A stretch of 44,130 nt of DNA, from contig NZ_VUMS01000023.1 in NCBI RefSeq assembly GCF_009696065.1, positions 1 through 44,130 on the forward strand, in the 5' to 3' direction. This DNA is from Oliverpabstia intestinalis (GTDB lineage: Bacteria > Bacillota > Clostridia > Lachnospirales > Lachnospiraceae). The notes below the pieces were generated by a model, which saw only the letters and a program-made list of their open reading frames with translations, was not told the origin of the DNA and made no database searches. The stretch's first letter is position 1. Each line of letters begins with the position of its first letter. The position numbers and the translations under genes were made by a program. This document shows, one piece after another, positions 36,668-44,094 of this stretch.

Positions 36668-37565
36668 AAGCGGCGAGAAAATCAAACTGACAAGTATTGA
36701 TGAACTTCTGGGAGTTGTAAATGAAGAGTCTGCAATGGAGATTGAGATTGATAAAATAAAGTCCTTTGCAGGTCATCCATTTAAAGTAATTGATGATGAG
36801 AAAATGCAGAATCTCATAGAAAGCATCAGTGAATCAGGAGTTTTGACCCCGGTTCTGATCCGTCCGGATCAAAATGATGGATATGAAATGATCTCCGGCC
36901 ATCGTCGGATGCATGCGGCACAGAAGGCGGGGTTAATAACAATACCGGCAATTGTCAGAGAAATGACGGATGATGAAGCTGTGATTGCCATGGTAGATGC
37001 CAATATCCAAAGAGAGGAGTTGCTTCCGAGTGAGAAGGCATTCGCTTATAAAATGAAAATGGAAGCAATGAGACATCAAGGTGAAAGGACTGATTTAACT
37101 TTGGGACAAAATGTCCCAAAGTTTAAAAGAACAACAGAAGCAATTGCTCAAGGAACCGGAGAAAGCTATAAACAGGTTCAAAGATACATCCGCTTGACAG
37201 AACTTATCCCAGATTTACTGGAATTGGTAGACAAGAAACGTCTGAACTTTACCATTGCTGTTGATATATCATATATTCCACCGGATGTACAGAAATGGAT
37301 TTATGAATATATCTGTGACAATGGATTTATCAAACCGAACCAAATTGCAGCTTTAAGAAATTATCTTGGACAAGGACCGGTTACCCAGAGTCTGATGATC
37401 AGTATTCTGAATAGCCATATTCCGGTAAAGGCTCCGGCAAGAAAGGTAACTTTGAATGAAAAGAAGCTGACGAAATATTTTCCAAAGAATTATACATCGG
37501 AAGACGTGGAGAAAGTGATTGAATCATTATTGGAGAAATGGAAACAGGAACAGGAGGTAATGTGA
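36657..37565 (+). CDS. ParB-like partition protein, accessory copy 2
   Basis: A 302-aa ParB-type protein: HPFKVIDDEKMQNLIESIS, GVLTPVLIRP, box II ISGHRRMHAAQKAG, DANIQREELLPSEKAFAYKM and an HTH with GTGESYKQVQRYIRLTEL. The C-terminus has YFPKNYTSEDVEKVIESLL, the same motif as copy 1. A linker, DLTLGQNVPKFKR, is encoded by a 27-bp DNA palindrome (37097-37123). It overlaps ParA upstream, and its TGA overlaps the next ATG (TGATG). Confidence 0.9.
   Translation: MKNRSGEKIKLTSIDELLGVVNEESAMEIEIDKIKSFAGHPFKVIDDEKMQNLIESISESGVLTPVLIRPDQNDGYEMISGHRRMHAAQKAGLITIPAIVREMTDDEAVIAMVDANIQREELLPSEKAFAYKMKMEAMRHQGERTDLTLGQNVPKFKRTTEAIAQGTGESYKQVQRYIRLTELIPDLLELVDKKRLNFTIAVDISYIPPDVQKWIYEYICDNGFIKPNQIAALRNYLGQGPVTQSLMISILNSHIPVKAPARKVTLNEKKLTKYFPKNYTSEDVEKVIESLLEKWKQEQEVM
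37097..37123. other. 27-bp palindrome inside accessory parB copy 2
   Basis: AACTTTGGGACA and TGTCCCAAAGTT are perfect 12-bp arms around AAA, in coding sequence. They encode a low-conservation linker before the HTH. A palindrome of this size is unlikely by chance in 10 kb and is a candidate binding site. Confidence 0.65.
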
Positions 37566-37915
37566 TGGATTTTAAATATATGTATGGAAAACAGGCGGAT
37601 CAGTATTCTTTTATACATATTCCAAAGATGCTAGTTACTGAAAAAATATTTACGGGAATTACCATTCATGCAAAAGTTCTCTACGGTCTTCTTTTAGACC
37701 GTATGGGAATGGCGGTGAAGAATAAATGGGTCGATGAAAGAAACCGGATGTATGTTGTTTATCCGATTCAGGAAATCCAGAAAGACATGGGAGTAACCAG
37801 AAAAAAAGCAAGGGAATGTCTGACAGAGCTTGAAAATGCCGGACTTATAGAAAAGCATTTTAGAGGCATGGGGCTGCCAAGCATTTATTACGTAAAAGAC
37901 TTTGCGGTAGCGTGA
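37565..37915 (+). CDS. RepA_N-type replication initiator domain protein (short)
   Basis: A 116-aa protein: MDFKYMYGKQADQYSFIHIP, then AKVLYGLLLDRMGMAVKNKW, YVVYPIQEIQKDMGVTRKKA and ENAGLIEKHFRGMGLPSIYYV. This is the winged-helix RepA N-terminal domain of low-GC plasmid and ICE initiators, with no C-terminal domain. AGGAGG (37552-37557) is 7 bp before the ATG. It lacks the extra region of the next gene, so it may be a regulator or DNA-binding subunit, not a full initiator. Confidence 0.85.
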   Translation: MDFKYMYGKQADQYSFIHIPKMLVTEKIFTGITIHAKVLYGLLLDRMGMAVKNKWVDERNRMYVVYPIQEIQKDMGVTRKKARECLTELENAGLIEKHFRGMGLPSIYYVKDFAVA

Positions 37916-37962
37916 GTAAGAAATGTCCATTATGGAACTACTACCGCAGGAAAGGAGAAAAT

Positions 37963-38955
37963 ATGGATCAGAAATTGACATTTCGATACTTTTACGGGAA
38001 TGAAGCTGATCAGTACAGCTTCTACCGGATACCAAAACTTTTATTCAAAAATGAATATTTTAAAAATCTGAGCAGTGATGCAAAGATATTATACGGTCTG
38101 ATGCTGGATAGAATGTCTTTGTCCATCAAAAATCAGTGGTTTGATGAACAGAACCGGGCATACATCTATTTTTCCATTGAAGATATCATGGAACTGCTGA
38201 ACTGTGGAAGGAATAAAGCTGTAAAATCGCTGCAAGAACTGGATGATGAGAATGGAATCGGTTTGATTGAAAAGCGCAGGCAGGGATTTGGAAAAGCAAA
38301 CATCATATATGTAAAAAGCTTCATGGTCTATGAGGAACAGGCGGAACAATCAGCAGAGGAAGCACAGAAGTTTACAAAACAAACCAATGTTGATACTCTG
38401 GAAGATGCAGAAGTTTATAAAACAAACTCCATGAAGTCCCAAAAACAAACTTCAAGAAGTCCTGAAAATAAACTTCAAGAAGTTTGCAATTCAAACTCTA
38501 ATTATAATAATACTAGCGATATTAAAGAGAGTAAGAATAAATCTGATCAAATCATATCCGATAGACAGAGATCAGATGTTGATGTGATGAATACGGTATC
38601 CGCTTATCAGGATCTCATCAAGGAAAACATAGATTATGAGTCATTACTTATTGCGCATCAGTATGACGAAGCATTGATTCAGGGCATTTATGAGCTTATT
38701 TTGGAAACAGTTCTGTGCAGTAGCGAAAAGATTCTGATCGCAAGCAACTGGTATCCGGCAGAACTGGTACGCAGCAAGTTTTTAAAACTGAATTATTCCC
38801 ACATCGAGTATGTTCTTGACTGTTTCAAGAAGAATACATCAAAGGTGAAAAATATCAAGAAATATATGCTGGCAGCATTGTTCAATGCCCCGACAACAAT
38901 CGATGGGTATTATAAGACAGAAGTGAATCATGACATGCCACAGTTTGCTGTCTGA
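37963..38955 (+). CDS. RepA_N-type replication initiator protein (long)
   Basis: A 330-aa protein. Its first ~120 residues repeat the preceding one: FRYFYGNEADQYSFYRIPKL, AKILYGLMLDRMSLSIKNQW, YFSIEDIMELLNCGRNKAVK and GLIEKRRQGFGKANIIYVK. A polar, Gln/Asn/Ser-rich linker (about 125-215) leads to a C-terminal helical domain with LDCFKKNTSKVKNIKKYMLAAL. The start has AAAGGAG at 5-6 bp. It is a plausible initiator for an integrated plasmid or ICE circle. Confidence 0.88.
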   Translation: MDQKLTFRYFYGNEADQYSFYRIPKLLFKNEYFKNLSSDAKILYGLMLDRMSLSIKNQWFDEQNRAYIYFSIEDIMELLNCGRNKAVKSLQELDDENGIGLIEKRRQGFGKANIIYVKSFMVYEEQAEQSAEEAQKFTKQTNVDTLEDAEVYKTNSMKSQKQTSRSPENKLQEVCNSNSNYNNTSDIKESKNKSDQIISDRQRSDVDVMNTVSAYQDLIKENIDYESLLIAHQYDEALIQGIYELILETVLCSSEKILIASNWYPAELVRSKFLKLNYSHIEYVLDCFKKNTSKVKNIKKYMLAALFNAPTTIDGYYKTEVNHDMPQFAV

Positions 38956-38972
38956 CTGAGAGGAGGAGAAAG

Positions 38973-39269
38973 ATGTTTTGTTTAAAAATCATTGGAAAAA
39001 TATTATTGATTCCGGTCTGGTTTATTCTCATAATCGTGGGAATACTCGTTAAGCTGGTTGTGAATATGGTTTCAATTGCTAAATCATTTGTGGTGCTTGG
39101 ACTGGTAGCTTTGGCAATAGGAACGATTATCTGTTACCAGGATTGGGCGCAGGTTGTATTTTTGTTCTGCCTGATCGTTTCAGCATTTCTGGTTTTGTAT
39201 GTAAGTGTATTTATAGATGCTGCGATTGATCTGGCCCGGGAAAAATTAGTGAGAATATTGTTAGCATAG
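38973..39269 (+). CDS. Small membrane protein of ICE type
   Basis: A 98-aa, very hydrophobic protein with about three helices (roughly 5-33, 36-58, 62-85) and a charged C-terminus REKLVRILLA. It resembles the small CD1845-type membrane proteins of Clostridial conjugative elements, by memory only. A strong RBS precedes it. It is 17 bp after the long RepA gene, probably in the same operon. Confidence 0.65.
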   Translation: MFCLKIIGKILLIPVWFILIIVGILVKLVVNMVSIAKSFVVLGLVALAIGTIICYQDWAQVVFLFCLIVSAFLVLYVSVFIDAAIDLAREKLVRILLA

Positions 39270-39284
39270 AGGAGGAGAAGAACC

Positions 39285-39716
39285 ATGATTAAAGAAAATA
39301 ATTATATCCAATTACCACCGCTTCGTAGAGATACGGATTTGAAAGTGGTTATGGCATTGTGGGAATATGTAAAGATGCCAGAAGAATCCAGGCAAAAGGT
39401 CTTAGCATTTTTAGATGAATCAGAAAAGTATAATCCAAGTGGGGAGCTTCCCCCACTTGATTATCTGCAATCACTTCCTGTTGAAGATATCAATGATTTT
39501 GATAAAGTTATGGGAAAGATTATTAATGACATTATTGTAGAAGCATGTGATCTGGCTTGTTGGGTATATGTCTGTAAGTTTATAGAAGGATTGTCATTGG
39601 AACAGATTGTGGAGCAGAATAGAAGCGCAGAACAGTTTATTGCTGCTCTATTCTCTATGTTTGATAAATACATAGATATTCCTGATAACGATAGTAATAA
39701 TATCAGACCATCATGA
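39285..39716 (+). CDS. Hypothetical protein
   Basis: A 143-aa acidic soluble protein, mostly helical, starting MIKENNYIQLPPLRRDTDLK. It has no transmembrane segment or known motif and is not recognised. GAGGAGGAG lies upstream, 15 bp after the membrane protein gene, so it is probably the last gene of the ParB-RepA operon. Confidence 0.7.
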   Translation: MIKENNYIQLPPLRRDTDLKVVMALWEYVKMPEESRQKVLAFLDESEKYNPSGELPPLDYLQSLPVEDINDFDKVMGKIINDIIVEACDLACWVYVCKFIEGLSLEQIVEQNRSAEQFIAALFSMFDKYIDIPDNDSNNIRPS

Positions 39717-39887
39717 GTAAATTGATGCAGAACTGGGAACAAATATGATATACTAATGTAGTTCCTTATTTTTTTACCTGTATACTTCGTTATACCTAAG
39801 TATTTTGCATTGGAATATACAATCTGATAAGTTTCCTTAATTATAAGTACAATAAGGGTATCATATCGGAAATGAGGTATAGAATAC

Positions 39888-40211
39888 TTGCAAGCTGAGA
39901 ACTATATTATTGCCAGGATTGAGCAGTTGTGTGAAAAAAAGAAATTTAGTAGGTACAGACTCGCTTAGAAATCTGGAATTGCCCAGTCATCTATTTCTAC
40001 ATTGCTAAACAGGAAGAGTGTTCCAACGATTCAGACGCTTGAGAAAATATGTGAGGGATTCGATATCACCCTTGCCCAGTTTTTTGCAGGTGATGAAGAA
40101 ATTCCTGATTTAACAGCAGATCAGAAACAGCTGCTTTATGACTGGAATGCGATGGACGAACATCAAAAAGAGCTGGTAAAAGCGTATATACAGGGCATTA
40201 TTAGAAAATAG
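39888..40211 (+). pseudogene. XRE-family HTH regulator interrupted by an amber codon
   Basis: From a TTG at 39888, with GAGGT just upstream, the frame reads QAENYIIARIEQLCEKKK, then RYRLA, stop TAG (39966-39968), KSGIAQSSISTLLNRKSVPT, LEKICEGFDITLAQFF and on to 40211. The family normally has Gln or Glu at the stop position (LAQKSG), so a single C-to-T or G-to-T change explains it. The break sits in helix 2 of the HTH, so the product should be inactive unless translation restarts or the stop is suppressed. Confidence 0.85.
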
Positions 40212-40268
40212 GGACGTCTGTGCTGAGGGATGGCATAGTACGTCCTTATTTCAGCTTCGGGGGTTTTT

Positions 40269-40988
40269 ATGAAAAGAAGTAATATTTTATGCTTTGTACT
40301 TATATTAGGGATTACTCTTTGTGGTTGTCAGACGCAGCCTGCAAAAACATCAACAACAAAACAACAGTTGGATCAGATGGATTATGAATCTGATGATGAC
40401 TTTGAACTGTCTCTTCAATCATCAATCGGTAAAGAACAATGCTTTATTTGCGGAACACCGGCTGGTGGACTTTTGGAATATTATAGAAAATTCGATTCAA
40501 TTGGGATTATCCATTGGGCCGATATGTCAGTCACTGACACCCGGATCCGAGAATATGATGATGATGGAAATGAAAAGATTGATTCTGGGCATATGAGCAC
40601 AATGGTAAATTCTTTTGGAGAGGATTATGGTTCTATTATGACACACTCTCAACCGGATAGATGTATTGCGGAACCCAATATACACCTTGGAGAGAAAGAT
40701 ACGATAGACTGTGAAACTCTCAAAGATCAATTGTGTCAGGATTGTCTGGATAAGGTGTGTGAATTTTATGAAGATCAGGTAAACAGTGATAATGATGAAT
40801 ATCTGGAAAGCACAGGGTACTCACTAATTGATTTTACAACAGGAGAACTTTATACCCTATCTGATCCGTATCGGGGATATAGTATTCGGGATTATATGAT
40901 CCGGTATGATTATAGAGAACAGGGAGACGGAGAAAAATATATAGATTTGCTGATCTTCTATGCTCCGATCCGGGGAGAGGAAGGTTAA
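40269..40988 (+). CDS. Putative lipoprotein with CxxC pairs
   Basis: A 239-aa protein with a lipoprotein signal: basic MKRSN, a hydrophobic core and the lipobox LCGC with Cys20. After a Thr/Lys/Gln linker it has CFIC at 58-61 and CQDC at 156-159, plus C132, C148 and C164. This could be a metal-binding or disulfide-bonded pair of knuckles. No family is recognised. It lies 57 bp after the broken regulator and 14 bp before the MmcQ/YjbR gene. Confidence 0.7.
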   Translation: MKRSNILCFVLILGITLCGCQTQPAKTSTTKQQLDQMDYESDDDFELSLQSSIGKEQCFICGTPAGGLLEYYRKFDSIGIIHWADMSVTDTRIREYDDDGNEKIDSGHMSTMVNSFGEDYGSIMTHSQPDRCIAEPNIHLGEKDTIDCETLKDQLCQDCLDKVCEFYEDQVNSDNDEYLESTGYSLIDFTTGELYTLSDPYRGYSIRDYMIRYDYREQGDGEKYIDLLIFYAPIRGEEG

Positions 40989-41002
40989 GAAAAGAGGAAA
41001 CT

Positions 41003-41341
41003 ATGCAGACAAGGCAGGAGGCAATACAATATTGCCATTCATTTCAAGATGTATATGAAGATTATCCTTTTCATGATGATAACTGGTGTGTTATGCGTCA
41101 TAAGGGAAATAAGAAAACATTTGCGCTTATTTATGATAAAGATGGTTATGTATGGATAAATGTAAAATGTGATCCGGAATGGAGAGAGTTCTGGAGAAAT
41201 GCTTTTGAATCTGTGATCCCAGCTTATCATATGAACAAGACACACTGGAATTCTATTATCTTGGATGGCTCTGTTCCTGATAAAGATATCTGGCGGATGA
41301 TCGGGGAAAGTTATGATCTGACGAAAGGAAAGAAAAAATGA
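41003..41341 (+). CDS. MmcQ/YjbR family protein
   Basis: A 112-aa protein with YEDYPFHDDNWCVMRHKGNKK-like N-terminal sequence, then FALIYDKDGYVWINVKCDP and MNKTHWNSIILDGSVPDKDI, all typical of the MmcQ/YjbR fold (CyaY-like, DNA-binding proposed). The molecular role is not established. It overlaps the next gene by 4 bp (ATGA). Confidence 0.85.
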   Translation: MQTRQEAIQYCHSFQDVYEDYPFHDDNWCVMRHKGNKKTFALIYDKDGYVWINVKCDPEWREFWRNAFESVIPAYHMNKTHWNSIILDGSVPDKDIWRMIGESYDLTKGKKK

Positions 41342-41790
41342 GGATATTAGTAGATGCGGATTCCTGTCCTGTGGTGTCAATCGTAGAAAAAACAGCAAAG
41401 AAATATGAAATCCCTGTTGTTCTTTTATGTGATACAAACCATGTTTTATATTCAGATTACAGTGAAGTAATCACAGTGGGAGCCGGTGCTGATGCAGTAG
41501 ATTTTAAACTGGTCAGTCTGTGCCAGAAAGGAGACATTGTTGTAACGCAGGATTATGGTGTCGCGGCAATGATTCTGGGTAAAGGTGCATATGGTATCCA
41601 TCAGAGCGGTAAATGGTATACAGATGAAAATATAGATCAGATGCTGATGGAACGACATTTGACGAAGAAAGCCAGAAACTCAAAGAAAAAACATCATTTG
41701 AAAGGTCCGGCAAAGCGGACAGAGGCAGACGATAAAAGGTTTGAAGTGTCTTTGAATAAATTGATCGAGATGTATATTAAGGATAGGTAG
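41338..41790 (+). CDS. YaiI/YqxD family (DUF188) protein
   Basis: A 150-aa protein beginning MRILVDADSCPVVSIVEKTA, with VGAGADAVDFKLVSL and GDIVVTQDYGVAAMILGKGA. These Asp-containing motifs define the UPF0178/DUF188 family, which has a PIN-like fold and possible nuclease activity. The tail is Lys-rich (KKKHHLKGPAKR). It is translationally coupled to the MmcQ/YjbR gene, and a terminator follows 70 bp later. Confidence 0.88.
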   Translation: MRILVDADSCPVVSIVEKTAKKYEIPVVLLCDTNHVLYSDYSEVITVGAGADAVDFKLVSLCQKGDIVVTQDYGVAAMILGKGAYGIHQSGKWYTDENIDQMLMERHLTKKARNSKKKHHLKGPAKRTEADDKRFEVSLNKLIEMYIKDR

Positions 41791-41860
41791 TACAAAAATC
41801 AGGACGTAGGTTTTCGAGACTGTGAGAAAAAGTCTGTAAATAAGATTCTTCTATGATATG

Positions 41861-41904
41861 CAAGGGTGGCAAGCCTGAAAATCAGGCTTCTCACCCTTGT
41901 TTTA
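41861..41904 (+). terminator. Terminator after the yaiI-like gene
   Basis: CAAGGGTG with an inner AAGCCTGA pairs with TCAGGCTT and CACCCTTG, followed by TTTTATAT. A long intrinsic hairpin. Confidence 0.8.
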
Positions 41905-41975
41905 TATATAACAGTTGTTGAATGGCATGTCAAGAGCAGGCGGTTTTCCGCCCGTCTTATTCGCCTGTTTATTCG

Positions 41976-42600
41976 TTACTCTGGGAGGCGTCCTTCGTAC
42001 ATAATACTCAGTTCACCATACACCTGTGCCCAGTTGCGGATCGTACTGGTCCATTTCTTCGTAGCTTCAAATGTGGCAAGATACAGTGCCTTTAATAGAG
42101 CTGTATCGCTTGGAAATACGCTTCTCTGGCGATTCAGTTTCCGGTAGGTAGAATTCAGGGATTCAATAGCATTTGTAGTATAAATCACCGTTCTGACCGT
42201 CGTTGAAAATTTAAAGATCGGCGAGATTGCGTCCCAGTTATCCTTCCAGCGCTTCATGGAATTCGGATATTTCGGTGTCCATTTTTCTGTTACACGCTCT
42301 AAGGCTGCCAGAGCTTTCTTTTCATCTGTGGCCTGATAAATGGTTTTCAGATCCGTAGCGAAGGCTTTTCTGTCTTTATCCGGGACATATTTCAACGTGT
42401 TTCTTACCTGGTGTACAATACAGCGCTGGTATTCCGTCTTTGGAAAAGCTGCTGTAATCGCTTCTTTGATTCCGGTTAAACCATCGGCACAGATGATTAA
42501 TACATCTTTGACACCACGATTTTTCAGTTCATTCATAACGGAAAGCCAGTATTTTGCGCTTTCGTTATCGCCAACACTGATGGTTAAAACTTCTTTTTTT
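41976..42600 (-). pseudogene. IS256-family (Mutator) transposase, 5'-truncated
   Basis: About 205 codons of transposase sequence: VGDNESAKYWLSVMNELKNR, the second catalytic Asp in ICADGLTGIKEAI, CIVHQVRNTLKYVPDKDRK and the Glu in TTNAIESLNSTYRKL. The N-terminal half with the first catalytic Asp is missing, so it cannot transpose. The open frame runs to an ATG at 42626, but the first codons are an out-of-frame read of a different gene. No terminal inverted repeat was identified at either end. Confidence 0.85.
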
Positions 42601-42658
42601 CCTCCGCTTCTTTCCAGATACGCCATTTCCTGTCCTCCCGTCCGTGGTTGTATGCCAT
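42598..42658 (-). pseudogene. 5' fragment of an ICE-associated HTH/sigma-like gene
   Basis: From the ATG at 42658, with GGAGGAAG 7 bp upstream, the minus strand reads MAYNHGREDRKWRIWKEA and EEKK before entering the transposase sequence. The start resembles small sigma-70-region-4-like proteins common in Firmicute ICEs, by memory. Only about 20 codons remain. The fusion to IS256 sequence lies within about 42590-42612. Confidence 0.65.
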
Positions 42659-42700
42659 TCTTACTTCCTCCAATCAGAATTGATTGAGAGGGCAGAGAAA

Positions 42701-42738
42701 AGCCCCCTCATCTTCCCAAAGGAAAAAACAAGGGGGCT
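42701..42738 (-). terminator. Terminator of the sigma-like gene
   Basis: AGCCCCCT (42701-42708) is inverted as AGGGGGCT (42731-42738). On the minus strand the downstream arm runs into TTTTCTC. It is 15 bp after the sigma-like gene stop. Confidence 0.7.
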
Positions 42739-42752
42739 GAACGCCTTAAATT

Positions 42753-43265
42753 TTAATTTTCTATTATCTTTCTTAGTTTTATTAGGATTCTGGCTTTGCG
42801 TTTGTTTACAACGCTCTGGGTTATGCCCAACCTCGCCCCGACTTCACGCTCGGAAAGTCCGTCAAAAAAGATTGCCTGTATCAGCTCCTGTTCACTATCC
42901 GACAGCAAAGGCAGGGCGGCTTTCAGCCTGTCCACCATGACCGCATTGACAACGGTTTCTGCAATGTCCACCGCTTCATCAGTGATAAAGTCCAGAGGAT
43001 TCCCCTCGCTGTCCGTAAATCCGTCGAGAGATAGCAGTCTATTCTTTGTATCTAATTTTTGCAGATAACGCCACCGTTCCTTGTCACGGTAGAAGTCTGT
43101 GTATTGCTCCCTCACGACTTCAAGCAGACAGCCTTGAATGGGGATAAACAGCTTGTCCATATAGGTCTGGTCGGATTCCCTGCAACGGCAGAACTCCGTG
43201 TAGGATAATTCCACATAGCCGCCACTTTCTCTGATATATACCTTTCTTGGTGCATATTTCACCAT
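42753..43265 (-). CDS. ICE-type sigma-70-like factor
   Basis: A 170-aa protein starting MVKYAPRKVYIRESGGYVEL, with a central helical region (FYRDKERWRYLQKLDTKNR) and a C-terminal region-4-like HTH: ALPLLSDSEQELIQAIFFDG, LSEREVGARLGITQSVVNKR. Such factors occur in Tn916/Tn1549-like elements. The start at 43265 has GGGAGG at about 7 bp; the open frame continues to 43328 without an RBS. The DNA looks more GC-rich than the neighbouring RepA genes, suggesting a separate origin. Confidence 0.85.
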   Translation of the reverse strand: MVKYAPRKVYIRESGGYVELSYTEFCRCRESDQTYMDKLFIPIQGCLLEVVREQYTDFYRDKERWRYLQKLDTKNRLLSLDGFTDSEGNPLDFITDEAVDIAETVVNAVMVDRLKAALPLLSDSEQELIQAIFFDGLSEREVGARLGITQSVVNKRKARILIKLRKIIEN

Positions 43266-43518
43266 AAATACCTCCCATCTGAATTTTTGAAATGTAAAAA
43301 ATCCAGATGGAGAGGCGGAGAACGACACCGCATATCAGAAACAGCCCTACGGCACTTTCCAACAAAAATCGACAAAAGAAAAACCGCAAAGGCTTTGTGA
43401 CCTTTACGGTTATGGGAAATACTAATTCTGTTGTATGGAGATTGTACTTCTACCTTCATGGTGGGAAGTACCGTTGCACTGGCAGGGATTTTTTTAACTG
43501 GCTTCCCGCCATTCCCTG
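43266..43518. other. Region upstream of the sigma-like gene
   Basis: No convincing gene. Short frames on both strands show hydrophobic segments but no family. An inverted repeat AACCGCAAAGG/CCTTTACGGTT (43382-43411) may be a terminator or operator. This may be the remains of the next ICE gene cut by the IS3 element. Confidence 0.4.
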
Positions 43519-43573
43519 ATGTGCTATGTATAAATTGGTGCTAGAATATAAATAGTACAAGTCAAAATGAGAA

Positions 43574-43602
43574 GTTCCAAATATATATAAGCATGGTACA
43601 AT
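43574..43602 (+). promoter_or_regulatory. Candidate orfA promoter
   Basis: TACAAT (43597-43602) with TTCCAA (43575-43580) at 16 bp spacing. It is 28 bp before the orfA ATG. Confidence 0.45.
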
Positions 43603-43629
43603 AGAAACATGCTGAAGGAGGATCTCATT

Positions 43630-43914
43630 ATGGCAAAGCAACATGACAAACAGTTTAAACTTGATGCAGTCCAGTACTACCAGGATCATAAAGAGTTAGG
43701 AGTACGTGGATGTGCAGAAAACCTCGGAATCGGATACAGCACATTAACAAAGTGGCTGAAGGATTTCCGGGAATCTGGTGATATCCCTGTTCGCGGTTCT
43801 GGCAATTATGCATCCGATGAGCAGAAAGAAATCGCCCGGCTCAAACGCGAATTGCGTGATGCCAAAGATGCACTTGATGTATTAAAAAAAGCAATCAACA
43901 TTCTGGGAAAATGA
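43630..43914 (+). CDS. IS3-family transposase OrfA
   Basis: A 94-aa protein: MAKQHDKQFKLDAVQYYQDH, then the HTH GVRGCAENLGIGYSTLTKWL, and a C-terminal leucine-zipper-like segment with IARLKRELRDAKDALDVLKK. This is the DNA-recognition half of an IS3 transposase, normally fused to OrfB by frameshifting. The start follows AAGGAGG by 9 bp. The ATGA at its end overlaps the orfB start. Confidence 0.92.
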   Translation: MAKQHDKQFKLDAVQYYQDHKELGVRGCAENLGIGYSTLTKWLKDFRESGDIPVRGSGNYASDEQKEIARLKRELRDAKDALDVLKKAINILGK

Positions 43915-44015
43915 CAGAAGCCATTTATCTCGAAGTGTCTGAGAAGACGGAAGCTGCCAAAAAGGCTGGACGCCGGGTTTCCGTCTCCGGAATGTTGAAA
44001 CTTCTAGTGTACTGA
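43911..44015 (+). pseudogene. IS3-family OrfB, truncated after about 32 codons
   Basis: It begins MTEAIYLEVSEKTEAAKK, then GRRVSVSGMLKLL, the normal start of an IS3 OrfB before the DDE domain. It then reads into foreign sequence and stops at 44015. The integrase core is missing here. Whether it resumes beyond the right edge of the window is not known. Confidence 0.8.
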
Positions 44016-44094
44016 CACGTTGATATTTGAATTAATGTTCTTTTCTTGATATAATTGCCATAGATGATAAAATATGTCTATGGAGGTTATTATT

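Larger units (their letters stand above)
43519..44008 (+). mobile_element. IS3-family insertion sequence, interrupted
   Basis: It contains orfA (43630-43914) and the first 30 or so codons of orfB, then is cut near 44008 by another element. The left end is placed near TGTGCTATG (43519) only approximately, because no matching right end is in the window. Confidence 0.55.
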
